Of a stretch of 64,000 nucleotides of DNA, positions 1 to 10,689 are shown piece after piece. How positions within the stretch are numbered: the first letter of the stretch is position 1; the number at the start of each line of letters is the position of its first letter. The DNA is from Tsukamurella sputi (lineage in GTDB: Bacteria; Actinomycetota; Actinomycetes; Mycobacteriales; Mycobacteriaceae): contig NZ_VIGV01000012.1 in the NCBI RefSeq assembly GCF_007858445.1, forward strand, positions 44,803 through 108,802, given 5' to 3'. Under the pieces are notes generated by a model. The model saw only the letters and a list, made by a program, of their open reading frames with translations. It did not search any database and was not told the origin of the DNA. Made by a program: the position numbers and the translations under genes.

Positions 1-822
<822 letters not shown>

Positions 823-846
823 CCGGCCGGGGCGCACGCGCCCCGC

Positions 847-852
847 TACACT
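847..852 (+). promoter_or_regulatory. candidate -10 element TACACT
   Basis: TACACT fits the TANNNT form of actinobacterial -10 hexamers. It lies 107 nt before the CNNM gene and 34 nt before a small leader ORF with a good ribosome-binding site. That would give a short leader RNA carrying the small ORF. No convincing -35 is visible. Confidence 0.3.
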
Positions 853-886
853 GCGTTCACGCGATCCCCCACTGCTGAGAAGGAAC

Positions 887-959
887 ATGAAGGTCCGAAG
901 ACCGGGCAAACGCCGCCGACGACAGACTCCGCCGACGCCGGAACGGACGGTGCCCGTCG

Positions 960-967
<8 letters not shown>
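887..967 (+). CDS. Arg/Pro-rich 26-residue leader peptide (putative uORF)
   Basis: A 26-codon ORF starts at an ATG preceded by AGAAGGA at proper spacing. It ends in TAG inside the start of the CNNM gene, so its stop overlaps the downstream ATG (960). The peptide has seven Arg, including four in a row at residues 9-12, and five Pro, including a Pro-Pro pair at 15-16. The downstream gene itself has no visible Shine-Dalgarno, so ribosomes finishing this ORF could re-initiate there. Basic, proline-rich leader peptides control Mg-transport genes such as mgtL upstream of mgtA, and the CNNM/CorC family is linked to Mg2+ handling. That parallel is inference; the ORF could also be untranslated. Confidence 0.4.
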
Positions 968-2292
<1,325 letters not shown>

Positions 2293-2300
<8 letters not shown>

Positions 2301-3366
2301 CCTCCTGAGCGTCGCGCTGACGGTGCTGTTGCTGGCCGCGAACGCCTTCTTCGTCGCCGCCGAGTTCGCACTGATCGCGGCCCGACGCGACCGCCTCGAG
2401 GCCCTCGTGGAACAGGGCCGCTCGAGCGCGAAGGCCGTGATCAAGGCCTCGGAGAACCTCTCACTGATGCTGGCCGGCTGCCAGCTCGGCATCACGATCT
2501 GCTCGATCCTGCTCGGTAAGGTCGGCGAGCCCGCGATCGCGCGCCTGCTCGAGAAGCCACTCGCCTGGGCGCACGTCCCCGACGCGCTGCTGCACCCGAT
2601 CTCCTTCACCGTCTCCCTCGGCCTCGTGGTGGTGCTGCACATCCTGTTGGGCGAAATGGTGCCGAAGAACATCGCGCTGGCCGGTCCCGAGGCCGCGGCG
2701 ATGCTGCTGGTGCCGCCCCACGTCGCCTTCGTGCGGCTGGTGCGCCCGCTCATCGCGGTCTACAACTGGCTGGCGATGCTGGTGCTCCGCATCGGCGGCG
2801 TCGAGCCGCGCGACGAGCTCGACAGCACCGTCTCGGCGGGCGAGCTGAGCGAGCTCATCGCCGAATCGCACGACGAGGGCCTGATCGACGCCGAGGAGCG
2901 GGTGCGGCTCACACGCGCCCTGCAGACCTCGCGGCGGACCGTCGCCGATGTGGCGATCCCGCTGACGGAGATCCGCGGGCTGCAGGCGGTGCAGGGGACG
3001 AACGGCATCTGGGGTCCGACGCTCGGTGACATCGAGTCCGCCGTCGCGGAGACCGGGTACTCCCGCTACCCCGTCCGCAGCAGCTCGGGTGCGTTCACCG
3101 GGTACCTGCACGTCAAGGACGTGCTGCCGGACATCATGGACGCGGCAGTCGGGCCGGACACGGTGATCGGCGCGAACCGCGTGCGCCCCCTGCCCGTGGT
3201 CGACGGTGCGCTGTCGCTCGACCAGGCCGCGGGCCACCTGCGCCGCCTCGGCGGGCACCTCGCCGCCGTCGCCGACGATCACGGCCGCACCATCGGCATC
3301 GTCGCCCTCGAGGACGTGGTCGAGGAGTTCGTCGGCACCGTGCGCGACGGGACGCACCGGGTGTGA
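2293..3366 (+). CDS. CNNM-type membrane protein lacking the C-terminal CorC domain
   Basis: A 357-residue paralogue of the preceding protein, with GGAGG before an ATG that lies inside the upstream gene. It keeps the DUF21 domain (GEMVPKN loop near residues 118-124) and the CBS pair (about 205-350) but stops just after the second CBS motif, so the CorC/HlyC tail of its neighbour is missing. This long-short pairing matches Rv1842c/Rv1841c. A heteromeric complex in the membrane is plausible. It overlaps the next ORF by 4 nt (GTGA), which points to one transcript. Function as an ion transporter or sensor is inferred from the family. Confidence 0.85.
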
Positions 3367-4265
3367 GCAGCACCGTCCTCTCGGACGCCGAGTGGGAGGC
3401 CCGCGCGGCCGCCCACCGGGACCGCCTGACCCCGTTCGTCGACGCGCACCGCCGCCGGGCCGCGCGCGGCGAGAAGCACCCCGTCTGGGACTTCCTGTTC
3501 ACGTACTACGGGCACCGGCCCGCGCACCTGTTGCGCTGGCACCCCGGTCTGGGCGTCGAACTCGACGGTCGGCGTGCGGCGGCGGAGTTCAGTGGCATGC
3601 GCGGCTATCTCGTCGACGGCACGCGGGTGCGAACGGACCCGGCGACTCTCGCCAAGCGCGCCGGAACCGCGGCCTACGTCGAACGCCTCCTTGCCGCGAC
3701 TGCCGCGCGCGCCCCCGTCTTCGGGTGCTTCGGGCTGCACGAGTGGGCGATGGTCTTCGCCGAGGCGGATCAGGCGCGCCACCCGGTGCCGCTGCGCCTG
3801 GGCGCGGAGGGCACCGACGAGGTGGTGCGCGCGGGGAGCCTGCGCTGCACCCACTACGACGCCTTCCGCTTCTTCACCCCCGAGGCCGCGCCCCGCAACG
3901 CGACGCGCCTGACCCGGGAGTCGCAGGTCGCCTCCGAACAGCCCGGCTGCCTGCACGCCGGCATGGACCTCTACAAATGGGCCTTCAAGCTGACGCCCGG
4001 CGCACCGTCGGAGCTGGTGGCGGACGCCTTCGATCTGGCGCGCGAGGCCCGCGAGCTCGACATGCGCGCCAGTCCCTACGACCTCGCGGCGCACGGCTTC
4101 GCACCCATCGCGATCGAGACCGCCGACGGCCGCCGCGAATACGTGCGGCGGCAGGCGGTGCTCGCCGAGCGGGCCGCGCCGATCCGCGCGCGGCTCCTCG
4201 AGACGGTCCGCGCCTGGCCCGGCACCGGCGAACCCCGTGCCGGTATGCCCGACTCCCCCGCCTAG
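3363..4265 (+). CDS. conserved actinobacterial protein of unknown function
   Basis: A 300-residue soluble protein whose GTG overlaps the preceding stop by 4 nt. The N-terminus (GEKHPVWDFLFTYY, then HLLRWHPG) and the central HEWAMVF and HYDAFRFF motifs are conserved in a family of Mycobacteriales and Streptomyces proteins. Such proteins are often labelled 3-methyladenine DNA glycosylase in automatic annotation. I see no helix-hairpin-helix or other feature supporting that label. No signal peptide or membrane segment is present. It ends about 15 nt before the cobalamin riboswitch, which marks the end of the CNNM operon. Being a real gene is nearly certain; its function is not known to me. Confidence 0.8.
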   Translation: MSSTVLSDAEWEARAAAHRDRLTPFVDAHRRRAARGEKHPVWDFLFTYYGHRPAHLLRWHPGLGVELDGRRAAAEFSGMRGYLVDGTRVRTDPATLAKRAGTAAYVERLLAATAARAPVFGCFGLHEWAMVFAEADQARHPVPLRLGAEGTDEVVRAGSLRCTHYDAFRFFTPEAAPRNATRLTRESQVASEQPGCLHAGMDLYKWAFKLTPGAPSELVADAFDLAREARELDMRASPYDLAAHGFAPIAIETADGRREYVRRQAVLAERAAPIRARLLETVRAWPGTGEPRAGMPDSPA

Positions 4266-4280
4266 ACTTCCCTCCCAGCG

Positions 4281-4412
4281 AAGGTCCGTGTGCGCGAGCG
4301 CGCGGCGCAAGAGGGAACCCGGTGCGAATCCGGGGCTGCCCCGCAACGGTGAGTGCGCGCAGGCGCGTGCGAGCCCGATACCTGCCCTCGCGACCGCCCG
4401 GAGCCGGGCGGT
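4281..4412 (+). promoter_or_regulatory. cobalamin riboswitch
   Basis: The region carries the core of the adenosylcobalamin riboswitch: GGGAACCCGGTGCGAATCC, then GGGGCTGCCCCGCAAC, and the B12 box CCCGATACCTGCC near 4373-4385. The core is followed by a perfect 8-bp hairpin (4393-4400 with 4405-4412, loop GAGC) just ahead of the ribosome-binding site GAGGGGAG. A translation-blocking or terminating expression platform is therefore likely. It stands directly in front of an ABC importer operon, so high intracellular cobalamin should repress uptake. The exact 5' edge is approximate. Confidence 0.93.
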
Positions 4413-4439
4413 GCTCACCGACCCGAGGGGAGTCGCGGA

Positions 4440-5480
4440 GTGCGAGTCGTCTCGTCGCGCCGTGTGGCAGTACTGCTGATCTGCTTGCTGATCGCTCTGA
4501 TCGCCGCCATGTGGCTGGGCGTCCTGCTGGGCACCGTGCGCATCCCGTGGCGGGACTCGACGGGCTACGTGTGGGCCTTCCTCACCGGCGGCACCGTCGA
4601 CGCCGAGCACGCCACCCACTACCGGATCGTCGCCGATTCCCGGATCCCCCGAGTACTCAGCGCCGCGATCGTGGGCGCGGGACTCAGCGCGATCGGCGTC
4701 GCGGTGCAGGCGATGGTGCGCAACGCGCTCGCGGACCCGTACGTGCTCGGGATCTCCTCGGGCGCGTCCGTCGGGGCGACGACGGTGGCCCTGTTCGGCG
4801 TCTTCGGCACGCTCGGCCTGTACGCGCTGCCGACCGCCGCCTTCCTCGGCGCACTGGGCGCGACGGCCCTGGTGTACCTCATCGCCTACCGGGGCGGCGG
4901 CCTGACGCCGCTGCGGCTCGTCCTGACGGGGACCGCGCTCGCGTACGGCTTCTCGGCGGTGACGACGGTGCTCGTCTTCCTCGCCCCGCGCGGCGACGCC
5001 GCGCGCACCGTGATGTTCTGGCTGTTCGGGAGCCTGTCCCCCTCGACCTGGCGCACCACGGCGCTGCTCGCGGTGACGGTGCTGATCGGGCTGATCGTGC
5101 TGCGCTACGGTGCGCGCAAGCTCAACGCCCTCGCTCTCGGCGACGAGGTCGCGATCTCCGTGGGGCTGTCCGCGTCCGGCTACCGCTCGGCGCTGTTCGT
5201 GCTCACCGCCGCGATGACCGGGATCATCGTCTCGGTGTCCGGCGCTATCGGTTTCGTCGGGCTGGTGGTGCCCCACGTCGCTCGACTGCTGGTGGGTGCG
5301 GACCACCGGCGCGTCCTGGTGATCGCGCCCGCCGTCGGCGCGCTCTTCCTGGTGCTGGCCGACATCGCCGCCCGCACCGTCGTGCCGCCGCAGGAGCTTC
5401 CGCTCGGCGCGATCACCGCGGCGGTCGGCGTCCCGCTGTTCATCGCGCTCATGCGGCGCCGCACCGTCGGGGGCGCGTAG
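4440..5480 (+). CDS. FecCD/BtuC-type permease of a cobalamin-regulated ABC importer
   Basis: A 346-residue inner-membrane permease with about nine or ten hydrophobic segments and typical FecCD blocks: RIPRVLSAAIVGAGLS near the start, GISSGASVGA in the middle and FVGLVVPHVARLL near residue 270. I chose GTG 4440 because GAGGGGAG lies 7 nt upstream and the protein then starts with a short basic stretch before the first helix. Longer readings would begin inside the riboswitch. The next gene follows without a gap. The family moves vitamin B12, haem or ferric siderophores; the upstream cobalamin riboswitch argues for corrinoids (BtuC role). No transport evidence can be read from the sequence alone. 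Confidence 0.88.
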   Translation: MRVVSSRRVAVLLICLLIALIAAMWLGVLLGTVRIPWRDSTGYVWAFLTGGTVDAEHATHYRIVADSRIPRVLSAAIVGAGLSAIGVAVQAMVRNALADPYVLGISSGASVGATTVALFGVFGTLGLYALPTAAFLGALGATALVYLIAYRGGGLTPLRLVLTGTALAYGFSAVTTVLVFLAPRGDAARTVMFWLFGSLSPSTWRTTALLAVTVLIGLIVLRYGARKLNALALGDEVAISVGLSASGYRSALFVLTAAMTGIIVSVSGAIGFVGLVVPHVARLLVGADHRRVLVIAPAVGALFLVLADIAARTVVPPQELPLGAITAAVGVPLFIALMRRRTVGGA

Positions 5481-6245
5481 GTGCGGGTCGAATACAGCGG
5501 CGTCACCGTCGAACTGGGCGGCACCCGGATCGTCGAGGACATCAGCCTCACCGCCGCCACCGGCGAGTTCATCGGCGTCGTCGGCGCCAACGGCAGCGGC
5601 AAGTCCACTCTCCTGCGCTGCGTGTACCGGGTGCTCACGCCGTCGTCCGGGACCGTGACGGTCGACGGCATCGACGTCACCGCGGTGAGCCTGGCCGAGA
5701 ACGCGCGCAATGTGGCCGCCGTGATGCAGCACGCGCCCTTCGACATCGGCTTCACGGCGCGCGAGATCGTCGAGACCGGCCGCGTGCCGCACCGCCGGCG
5801 CGGGGTCCCGCTGTCGGCGCACCGCCGGGCGGTCGACGGTGCGCTCACCGCCGCCGGCGCCACCGATCTCGCGGACCGCGACTTCGGGACGCTGTCGGGC
5901 GGCGAGGCGCAACGCGTCCTCATCGCACGGGCCTTCGCGCAGGAGCCGCGGATCCTCGTGCTCGACGAGCCCACCAACCATCTCGACGTGCGGCACCAGT
6001 TCGCCGTGCTGAGCGCGGCGCGCGGTCTGGGCGTGACGGTGATCGCCGTACTGCACGACCTGAACCTGGCGGCGCAGTACTGCGACCGGCTGTACGTGCT
6101 CTCGGACGGCGCGCTGGCCTGCTCGGGCACACCGTCGGACATCCTCACGCCCGCGACCATCCGGCGCTACTTCGACATCGGGGCGCACATCGTCCCGCAC
6201 CCCCGCCTGGGGGTCCCCCAGGTGATCTTCGACGAAGGACCATGA
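5481..6245 (+). CDS. BtuD/FecE-type ABC ATPase
   Basis: The 254-residue ATPase starts with GTG directly after the permease stop codon. It has Walker A GANGSGKST (about residues 35-43), signature LSGGEAQR, Walker B ILVLDEPTNHLD and the switch His in VLHDLN, all intact. This is the domain set of iron-siderophore/cobalamin importers. As the second gene of a permease-ATPase-binding protein operon behind a cobalamin riboswitch, it most likely powers corrinoid uptake. It ends 1 nt before the lipoprotein gene. Substrate assignment rests on the riboswitch only. Confidence 0.9.
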   Translation: MRVEYSGVTVELGGTRIVEDISLTAATGEFIGVVGANGSGKSTLLRCVYRVLTPSSGTVTVDGIDVTAVSLAENARNVAAVMQHAPFDIGFTAREIVETGRVPHRRRGVPLSAHRRAVDGALTAAGATDLADRDFGTLSGGEAQRVLIARAFAQEPRILVLDEPTNHLDVRHQFAVLSAARGLGVTVIAVLHDLNLAAQYCDRLYVLSDGALACSGTPSDILTPATIRRYFDIGAHIVPHPRLGVPQVIFDEGP

Positions 6246-6246
6246 C

Positions 6247-7245
6247 ATGAAACGACTCCCCCTGCTGCTCCTGAGCGGCGTCCTGCTCGCCGGGTGCGGC
6301 GCGACCGTCGAGGAGGCCGCCCCGGCATCGTCGAGCGGCAAGGCCGCGACCGTCACCAACTGCGGCGCGCCGCTGACTGTCCCGCACACGCCGAACCGCG
6401 TGGTGGTCAACGACACCGGCACCGCCGAGATCCTGTTCGCCCTGGGCCTGACCGACCGCGTCGTCGGCTACACCACGTACGACGGCAAGCACGTCGACTA
6501 CAACACCTCGCCGTGGAAGGCGGACTTCGATCGCGCACCGAGCCTGGGCACCGCGTTCACCCGGGAGACGATCCAGGCGGCCCGTCCGGACTTCGTCTTC
6601 GCCGGCTGGAACTACGGCTTCAAGGAGACCACGGGCGTCACGCCGGACTGGATCCGGCAGATCGGCGCGGTGCCCTACCAGCTGACCGAGGCGTGCCGGC
6701 AGACCGGGAGTACGCGACGCGGGATCATGCCGCCGCTCGACGCCCTGTTCCGCGATCTCACCGACCTCGGCACCCTGTTCGGCATCGAGGAGCGCGCCGC
6801 GAAACTCGTCGCCGACTACCGCGCCCGCATCGACGCGGTGCGCGGCGGCGCACCGTCGGGCGAGAAAGCGCGCGTCTTCCTCTTCGACAGCGCCTCCCCC
6901 GATCCGTTCACGTCGGGCCGCACGGGCACCCCGCAGGCGATCATCGACAATGCGGGCGGGACGAACGTCTTCGCGGATCTCGACGACTCGTGGACCTCGG
7001 CGTCCTGGGAGGCCGCGGCCCAGCGCGATCCGCAGGTGATCGCGATCGTCGACTACGGCGTCGGCCCGGAGAACACGCCGGACGCGAAGATCGCGCAGCT
7101 GAAGTCCCAGCCGCTCATGGCGAACACGACCGCGGTGCGCGAGGGCAACTTCGTGGTCATCCCGTACGCCGGCTGGGTCGAGGGTCCGCGCACGCCGGCC
7201 AGCGTCGAGACGCTGGGAAAGTACCTGCGCTCGAAGGGGTTCTGA
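6247..7245 (+). CDS. substrate-binding lipoprotein of the cobalamin-regulated importer
   Basis: A 332-residue lipoprotein: basic N-terminus, hydrophobic segment and lipobox LLAGC with Cys17. The mature part is a periplasmic-binding protein of the FecB/BtuF type (PNRVVVNDTGTAEILFALGL near the start, then GRTGTPQAIIDNAGGTNVF). GAAGGA stands before the ATG, and the gene begins 1 nt after the ATPase stop. It would capture the ligand outside the membrane and deliver it to the permease. The riboswitch suggests a corrinoid, but FecB-type siderophore binding cannot be excluded from sequence. A strong hairpin follows about 40 nt downstream. Confidence 0.88.
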   Translation: MKRLPLLLLSGVLLAGCGATVEEAAPASSSGKAATVTNCGAPLTVPHTPNRVVVNDTGTAEILFALGLTDRVVGYTTYDGKHVDYNTSPWKADFDRAPSLGTAFTRETIQAARPDFVFAGWNYGFKETTGVTPDWIRQIGAVPYQLTEACRQTGSTRRGIMPPLDALFRDLTDLGTLFGIEERAAKLVADYRARIDAVRGGAPSGEKARVFLFDSASPDPFTSGRTGTPQAIIDNAGGTNVFADLDDSWTSASWEAAAQRDPQVIAIVDYGVGPENTPDAKIAQLKSQPLMANTTAVREGNFVVIPYAGWVEGPRTPASVETLGKYLRSKGF

Positions 7246-7286
7246 TCCGCCCGGCGAAGACAGCGATGCGATGACATACTCCCCGT

Positions 7287-7309
7287 GACCGTGAGCGTCG
7301 CTCACGGTC
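7287..7309. terminator. perfect 10-bp hairpin between importer and peptidase genes
   Basis: GACCGTGAGC and GCTCACGGTC form perfect 10-bp arms around a GTC loop. There is no U-run after it, as usual in high-GC actinobacteria. It may terminate the importer transcript. It sits only 34 nt before the start of the peptidase gene, so it could also lie in that gene's 5' leader or be an operator. Confidence 0.5.
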
Positions 7310-7343
7310 GTGTCCCGTTCATGGACTTTCAGGGAGAAGAGTC

Positions 7344-7862
7344 ATGACAGATCACCTCGCATCACCCGAGCTCACCCGGCGGATGTTCCTCCGCGGCGCA
7401 GCAGTCGCCGGGCTCACCGTCGCCGGAGCCGCCGCCCTCGCACCATCGGTGCAGGCGGCGTCGTACGTGCGGCCCGTCCGCGATCCCGCGGCGCATCCGA
7501 TCACCGCGGCGTGGCGCAAGCCGGGACCATGGGCGGCCGGCTACCACACCGGAGTCGACATCGGCTGTGGCGTGGGCACTCCCGTGTACGCCACCATCGG
7601 CGGAGATGTACGCACCGGGCGGGCGAACTGGGGTCCCTCGTACGGGACGATGATCCTGATCAACGACAACGTGGACGGTTCGGACTGGGGGTACTGCCAC
7701 CTGTCGAAGGTCCTGGTGACGGACGGTCAGGCCGTCGCGACGAACCAGCTGATCGGCTACTCGGGCAACACCGGGAACACCACCGGGCCGCACATGCACC
7801 TGGAACGCCGCCCGCGGTACGGCGGCTACGGAACCGATCTGAACCCGAACCTCTGGCCGTGA
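7344..7862 (+). CDS. Tat-exported M23-family metallopeptidase
   Basis: A 172-residue protein with a twin-arginine signal (TRRMFLRG, then a hydrophobic run to VQAAS). The mature domain has the M23/LytM zinc motifs HTGVDIG (HxxxD) and HMHLE (HxH). Such enzymes cut peptidoglycan cross-bridges. It is short, little more than the catalytic domain, with no SH3 or LysM binding module. AGGGAGAAGAG gives a strong ribosome-binding site. A perfect hairpin lies just upstream and a strong terminator just downstream, so it is probably monocistronic. Family assignment is firm; the cell-wall bond cut is unknown. Confidence 0.9.
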   Translation: MTDHLASPELTRRMFLRGAAVAGLTVAGAAALAPSVQAASYVRPVRDPAAHPITAAWRKPGPWAAGYHTGVDIGCGVGTPVYATIGGDVRTGRANWGPSYGTMILINDNVDGSDWGYCHLSKVLVTDGQAVATNQLIGYSGNTGNTTGPHMHLERRPRYGGYGTDLNPNLWP

Positions 7863-7910
7863 CCACCGGGCAGTAGGGCATCGGTCCGCTCCGCGGAGGG
7901 CATCGACGAC

Positions 7911-7951
7911 GAGGGCCCGCCGGACTCCCCCCGAGTCCGGCGGGCCCTCGT
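7911..7951. terminator. two-way terminator hairpin, 18-bp perfect stem
   Basis: Two 18-nt arms (7911-7928 and 7934-7951) are perfect inverted repeats around a CCCCC loop. It lies between the convergent M23 peptidase and LprG-type lipoprotein genes and can end both transcripts. No U-tract is present, as is common in mycobacterial relatives. Confidence 0.85.
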
Positions 7952-7967
7952 GCCCCGCGGGTGCCGC

Positions 7968-8792
7968 CTACGTGGCGGGCTTGGTGATCTTCACGTCCTT
8001 GCCGAACTCGGTGAGGTTCAGCGTGATGGGCAGCTCCTTCAGCTTGACCTCCATCCGCGTGACGTTCGGCTTCGGCATCGGGTTCGCCGAGGAATCGAAG
8101 ACGATCCACAGCGTGATGGGCAGCGAGTTCCCGGCATTGCCGCGAGCGGCGATGTCGGTGATCTGCGGCAGCAGCGGGTCGAGCACCTGGGTGGCGACGG
8201 TGCCGCTGACCTTGACGGCCTTGAGTCCGTTGACGGTGTCCTTGCCCTCGACCTTCGGGTTCTGGACGGAGTCGAGGATCTTGGCGAGGCCCTTCTCCAG
8301 GTCGAGGATGATCGCCGGGTCGTAGACGCCCTTCTCACCCGTCTTGCCCATCGGCTGGTACTTGGCGCCGCCGAGGTTGGCGTAGAGCACCCCGTCGATC
8401 ACGACGAACTTGGTCTGCACGTAGTTGTCGTTGACGCGGACGTTCGCGTCACCCTGCGCGGCGACGCGCTTGGTGTCCTTGAACGAGATGATGTCGCCGT
8501 TGACGCTGGTCACCGGGAGCCCCTGGATGCCCTTGTCGACGGCGAGCGTCAGGTGCTCGGAGTAGGTCTCGCGCGTGGCGAGCGCCGCGTCCTTGACGAT
8601 CTCGACGGTGGGCAGGCCGCTCGCGTCGACCGACGGGGCGGCCGACGGGGCGCCCGACGCGCCGCTGGCGGCGGACGCGGTCGTGGTCGTGCCCGACGAG
8701 GTGTCGTCCGACTTCTTGTCCGAGCAGCCGGTGAGCACGAGTGCACCGGCAGCGAGCAGCGCGACAGCCGCCCGCGATGCCTTGAGGTTCAT
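7968..8792 (-). CDS. LppX/LprAFG-family lipoprotein
   Basis: The chosen start gives 274 residues and is preceded by GGGGGGAA; a longer frame exists upstream but has no such signal. The N-terminus is a lipoprotein signal with lipobox LTGC, then a Ser/Ala linker and a LppX_LprAFG domain (blocks such as VNGDIISFKDTKR and VLYANLGGAKYQP). Members carry triacylated lipids or glycolipids across the periplasm to the mycomembrane (LprG, LppX). The typical LprG partner, a Rv1410c-type MFS pump, is not next to it here, so the exact subfamily is open. A strong terminator follows it. Confidence 0.88.
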   Translation of the reverse strand: MNLKASRAAVALLAAGALVLTGCSDKKSDDTSSGTTTTASAASGASGAPSAAPSVDASGLPTVEIVKDAALATRETYSEHLTLAVDKGIQGLPVTSVNGDIISFKDTKRVAAQGDANVRVNDNYVQTKFVVIDGVLYANLGGAKYQPMGKTGEKGVYDPAIILDLEKGLAKILDSVQNPKVEGKDTVNGLKAVKVSGTVATQVLDPLLPQITDIAARGNAGNSLPITLWIVFDSSANPMPKPNVTRMEVKLKELPITLNLTEFGKDVKITKPAT

Positions 8793-9032
8793 GGGTTCCC
8801 CCCTGGAATCTGTCCGGGCGGAGCCGCCCGGGGCCGAATGAAAGGGCGGAAGTCCCGCCCTCACGATGAAGTATGCATGAATGCCCGCTCCTATCGAAGC
8901 ATTCTTCCCCGCCGTTTCACGGCAAATCGGACACTGGAAGGTAGCGGCAAGCGCACCTTCAGCGATCCATTAGCGTGACCGGAGACGGTCTACACAACCG
9001 CCGGATCCGGCAGTGTTCAGGAGGAACGAGAA

Positions 9033-10679
9033 GTGTCGATCAACCCCACCCCGCCGCCGGCTCCCGCCGAGCGCGGCACGGCCGATCCCGGCCCCCGCGA
9101 TCTCGAGCGCGGCACGGACCCGGGACGCGGCGGCGGCGCAGGTCGTGACGGTGCTTCCGGCTCCGACCAGCGCGACCCCGGACGGCGCCCCGCCGGCCCT
9201 CGCGGCCGTGATTTCGACACCGAGGGCGGCGACCCCGGCCCCCGCGATCTCGGGCGCGAACCCGGTCCCGGTGGCGGACCGCAGTTGTCGAACGTATGGG
9301 TTTACAAGGGCCGCGCCTACGATCTTTCGGAATGGATCAACAAGCATCCCGGCGGAGAATTCTTCATCGGGCGGTCCAAGAATCGTGACATCACGTCGAT
9401 CATCGGGTCGTATCACGCGAATCCCGAGAAGATCGAGAAGATGCTGGAACGGTTCGCGCTCGACCGTGACGCCCGCGTCGAGGACGTGCACCCCAAGAAC
9501 AATGCGCCCGCCTTCCTCTTCAAGGACGGATTCGACAGTTGGCGCGACACCCCGCGCTACCGTTTCGACGATCCGCAGGACCTGCTGCACGCCGTGAAGG
9601 CACGGCTGCGCGACCCCGCGATGAAGGCTCGGATGAAGCGCATGGACCGGTGGTTCAACATCACCGCCGCGGCGCTCGCCGTCGCCTACGTCGCGGTGAT
9701 CGCGACCCGGCTCAGCGTCCCGGCGTGGATGCCGATCTGGCTGTTCGTGATCCTCATGGTGATGCTGCGCAGCTCCCTCGCCGGTTTCGGGCACTACGCG
9801 ATCCACCGCGCGCAGAAGGGCGCGACCAAGGTCCTGGTCAACGCGTTCGACATCAACTACGTCGCGCTGTCCTTCGTGACCGCGGACGGCCACGCGCTGC
9901 TGCACCACCCGCACACGCAGAGCGAGGTGGACATCAAGAAGAACGTCTTCACCATGATGATGGACATTCCGCGCTGGTACCGGATCCCCATCCACACGCT
10001 GCACAAGTTCGGCCACACCGCCACGGGCATGACAATGCGCCTGGTCGAGATCGTCAAGCTCACTAGGCAGGTCGGCGTGGCCGACATGTACGGCTCGCTG
10101 CGCGGTGCGCTCCCCCACTTCATCGGGGCGTTCGCCATGCGCGCACTGCTCATCGGCGAGTTCTTCCTGTTCCTGTTCCTCGGCGACGTCTGGGCGTGGA
10201 TCGCGCAGTTCGTGGCCGTGCTGTGGGTGAGTACCTTCCTCGTGGTCGCGAGCCACGACTTCGAGACGGACGTCGACGACCTGCCCGAGGTCGAGACCGA
10301 GGACTGGGCGATCAACCAGCTCAACCAGGCCTACGACCTGAAGATCTCGGGCAACCGCTACGTGGACTGCTTCCTCTCGGCCGGGCTGTCCAGCCATCGC
10401 GTGCACCACGTGCTGCCCTACCAGCGCAGCGGCTACGCGAACATCGCCACCGAGGACCTGATGGCGGAGGAGGCCGCGAAGTTCGGCGTCGAGTGGCTGC
10501 CGCGGCGCAGCTTCCTCTTCGACCGGCTCCCCGATCAGGTCAACACCTTCCTCGGCCAGAAGTCGCGGCCCGCCCAGGAACAGGGCCACGGCTTCTTCCG
10601 CGAGCACTTCTCGCCCCAGGCGCTCAAGACCTCGGGCTCGTACGTCGTCGCCGGTTTCACCGGCATCGGCACGGTGTAA
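9033..10679 (+). CDS. cytochrome b5-fatty acid desaturase fusion
   Basis: A 548-residue membrane enzyme behind AGGAGGA and a GTG start. Residues 1-85 are a low-complexity Gly/Pro/Asp/Arg region with an imperfectly repeated DPGPRDL unit. Residues 88-150 are a cytochrome b5 domain with the haem ligand His105 in HPGG and a likely second ligand His128. A desaturase domain follows with four or so membrane helices and three histidine boxes: HYAIH (254-258), HALLHH (287-292) and HRVHH (455-459). The third box is HxxHH, not the QxxHH of classic front-end desaturases. The family inserts double bonds or hydroxyls in acyl chains using electrons from the b5 domain. It starts an operon with a type III polyketide synthase and an exporter, so a polyketide or its acyl starter is a likely substrate. 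Confidence 0.9.
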   Translation: MSINPTPPPAPAERGTADPGPRDLERGTDPGRGGGAGRDGASGSDQRDPGRRPAGPRGRDFDTEGGDPGPRDLGREPGPGGGPQLSNVWVYKGRAYDLSEWINKHPGGEFFIGRSKNRDITSIIGSYHANPEKIEKMLERFALDRDARVEDVHPKNNAPAFLFKDGFDSWRDTPRYRFDDPQDLLHAVKARLRDPAMKARMKRMDRWFNITAAALAVAYVAVIATRLSVPAWMPIWLFVILMVMLRSSLAGFGHYAIHRAQKGATKVLVNAFDINYVALSFVTADGHALLHHPHTQSEVDIKKNVFTMMMDIPRWYRIPIHTLHKFGHTATGMTMRLVEIVKLTRQVGVADMYGSLRGALPHFIGAFAMRALLIGEFFLFLFLGDVWAWIAQFVAVLWVSTFLVVASHDFETDVDDLPEVETEDWAINQLNQAYDLKISGNRYVDCFLSAGLSSHRVHHVLPYQRSGYANIATEDLMAEEAAKFGVEWLPRRSFLFDRLPDQVNTFLGQKSRPAQEQGHGFFREHFSPQALKTSGSYVVAGFTGIGTV

Positions 10680-10689
10680 GGAGATCACC

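Noticed and set aside
4353-4439. Earlier GTG start for the permease inside the riboswitch
   Set aside because: The added residues would be encoded by the structured B12 aptamer; GTG 4440 has a ribosome-binding site at correct spacing.
3206-6422. Very long overlapping frames on both strands (over 1000 codons each) across the riboswitch and importer genes
   Set aside because: They cross a riboswitch and several solid gene boundaries and have low-complexity composition; the importer and CNNM genes explain the region.
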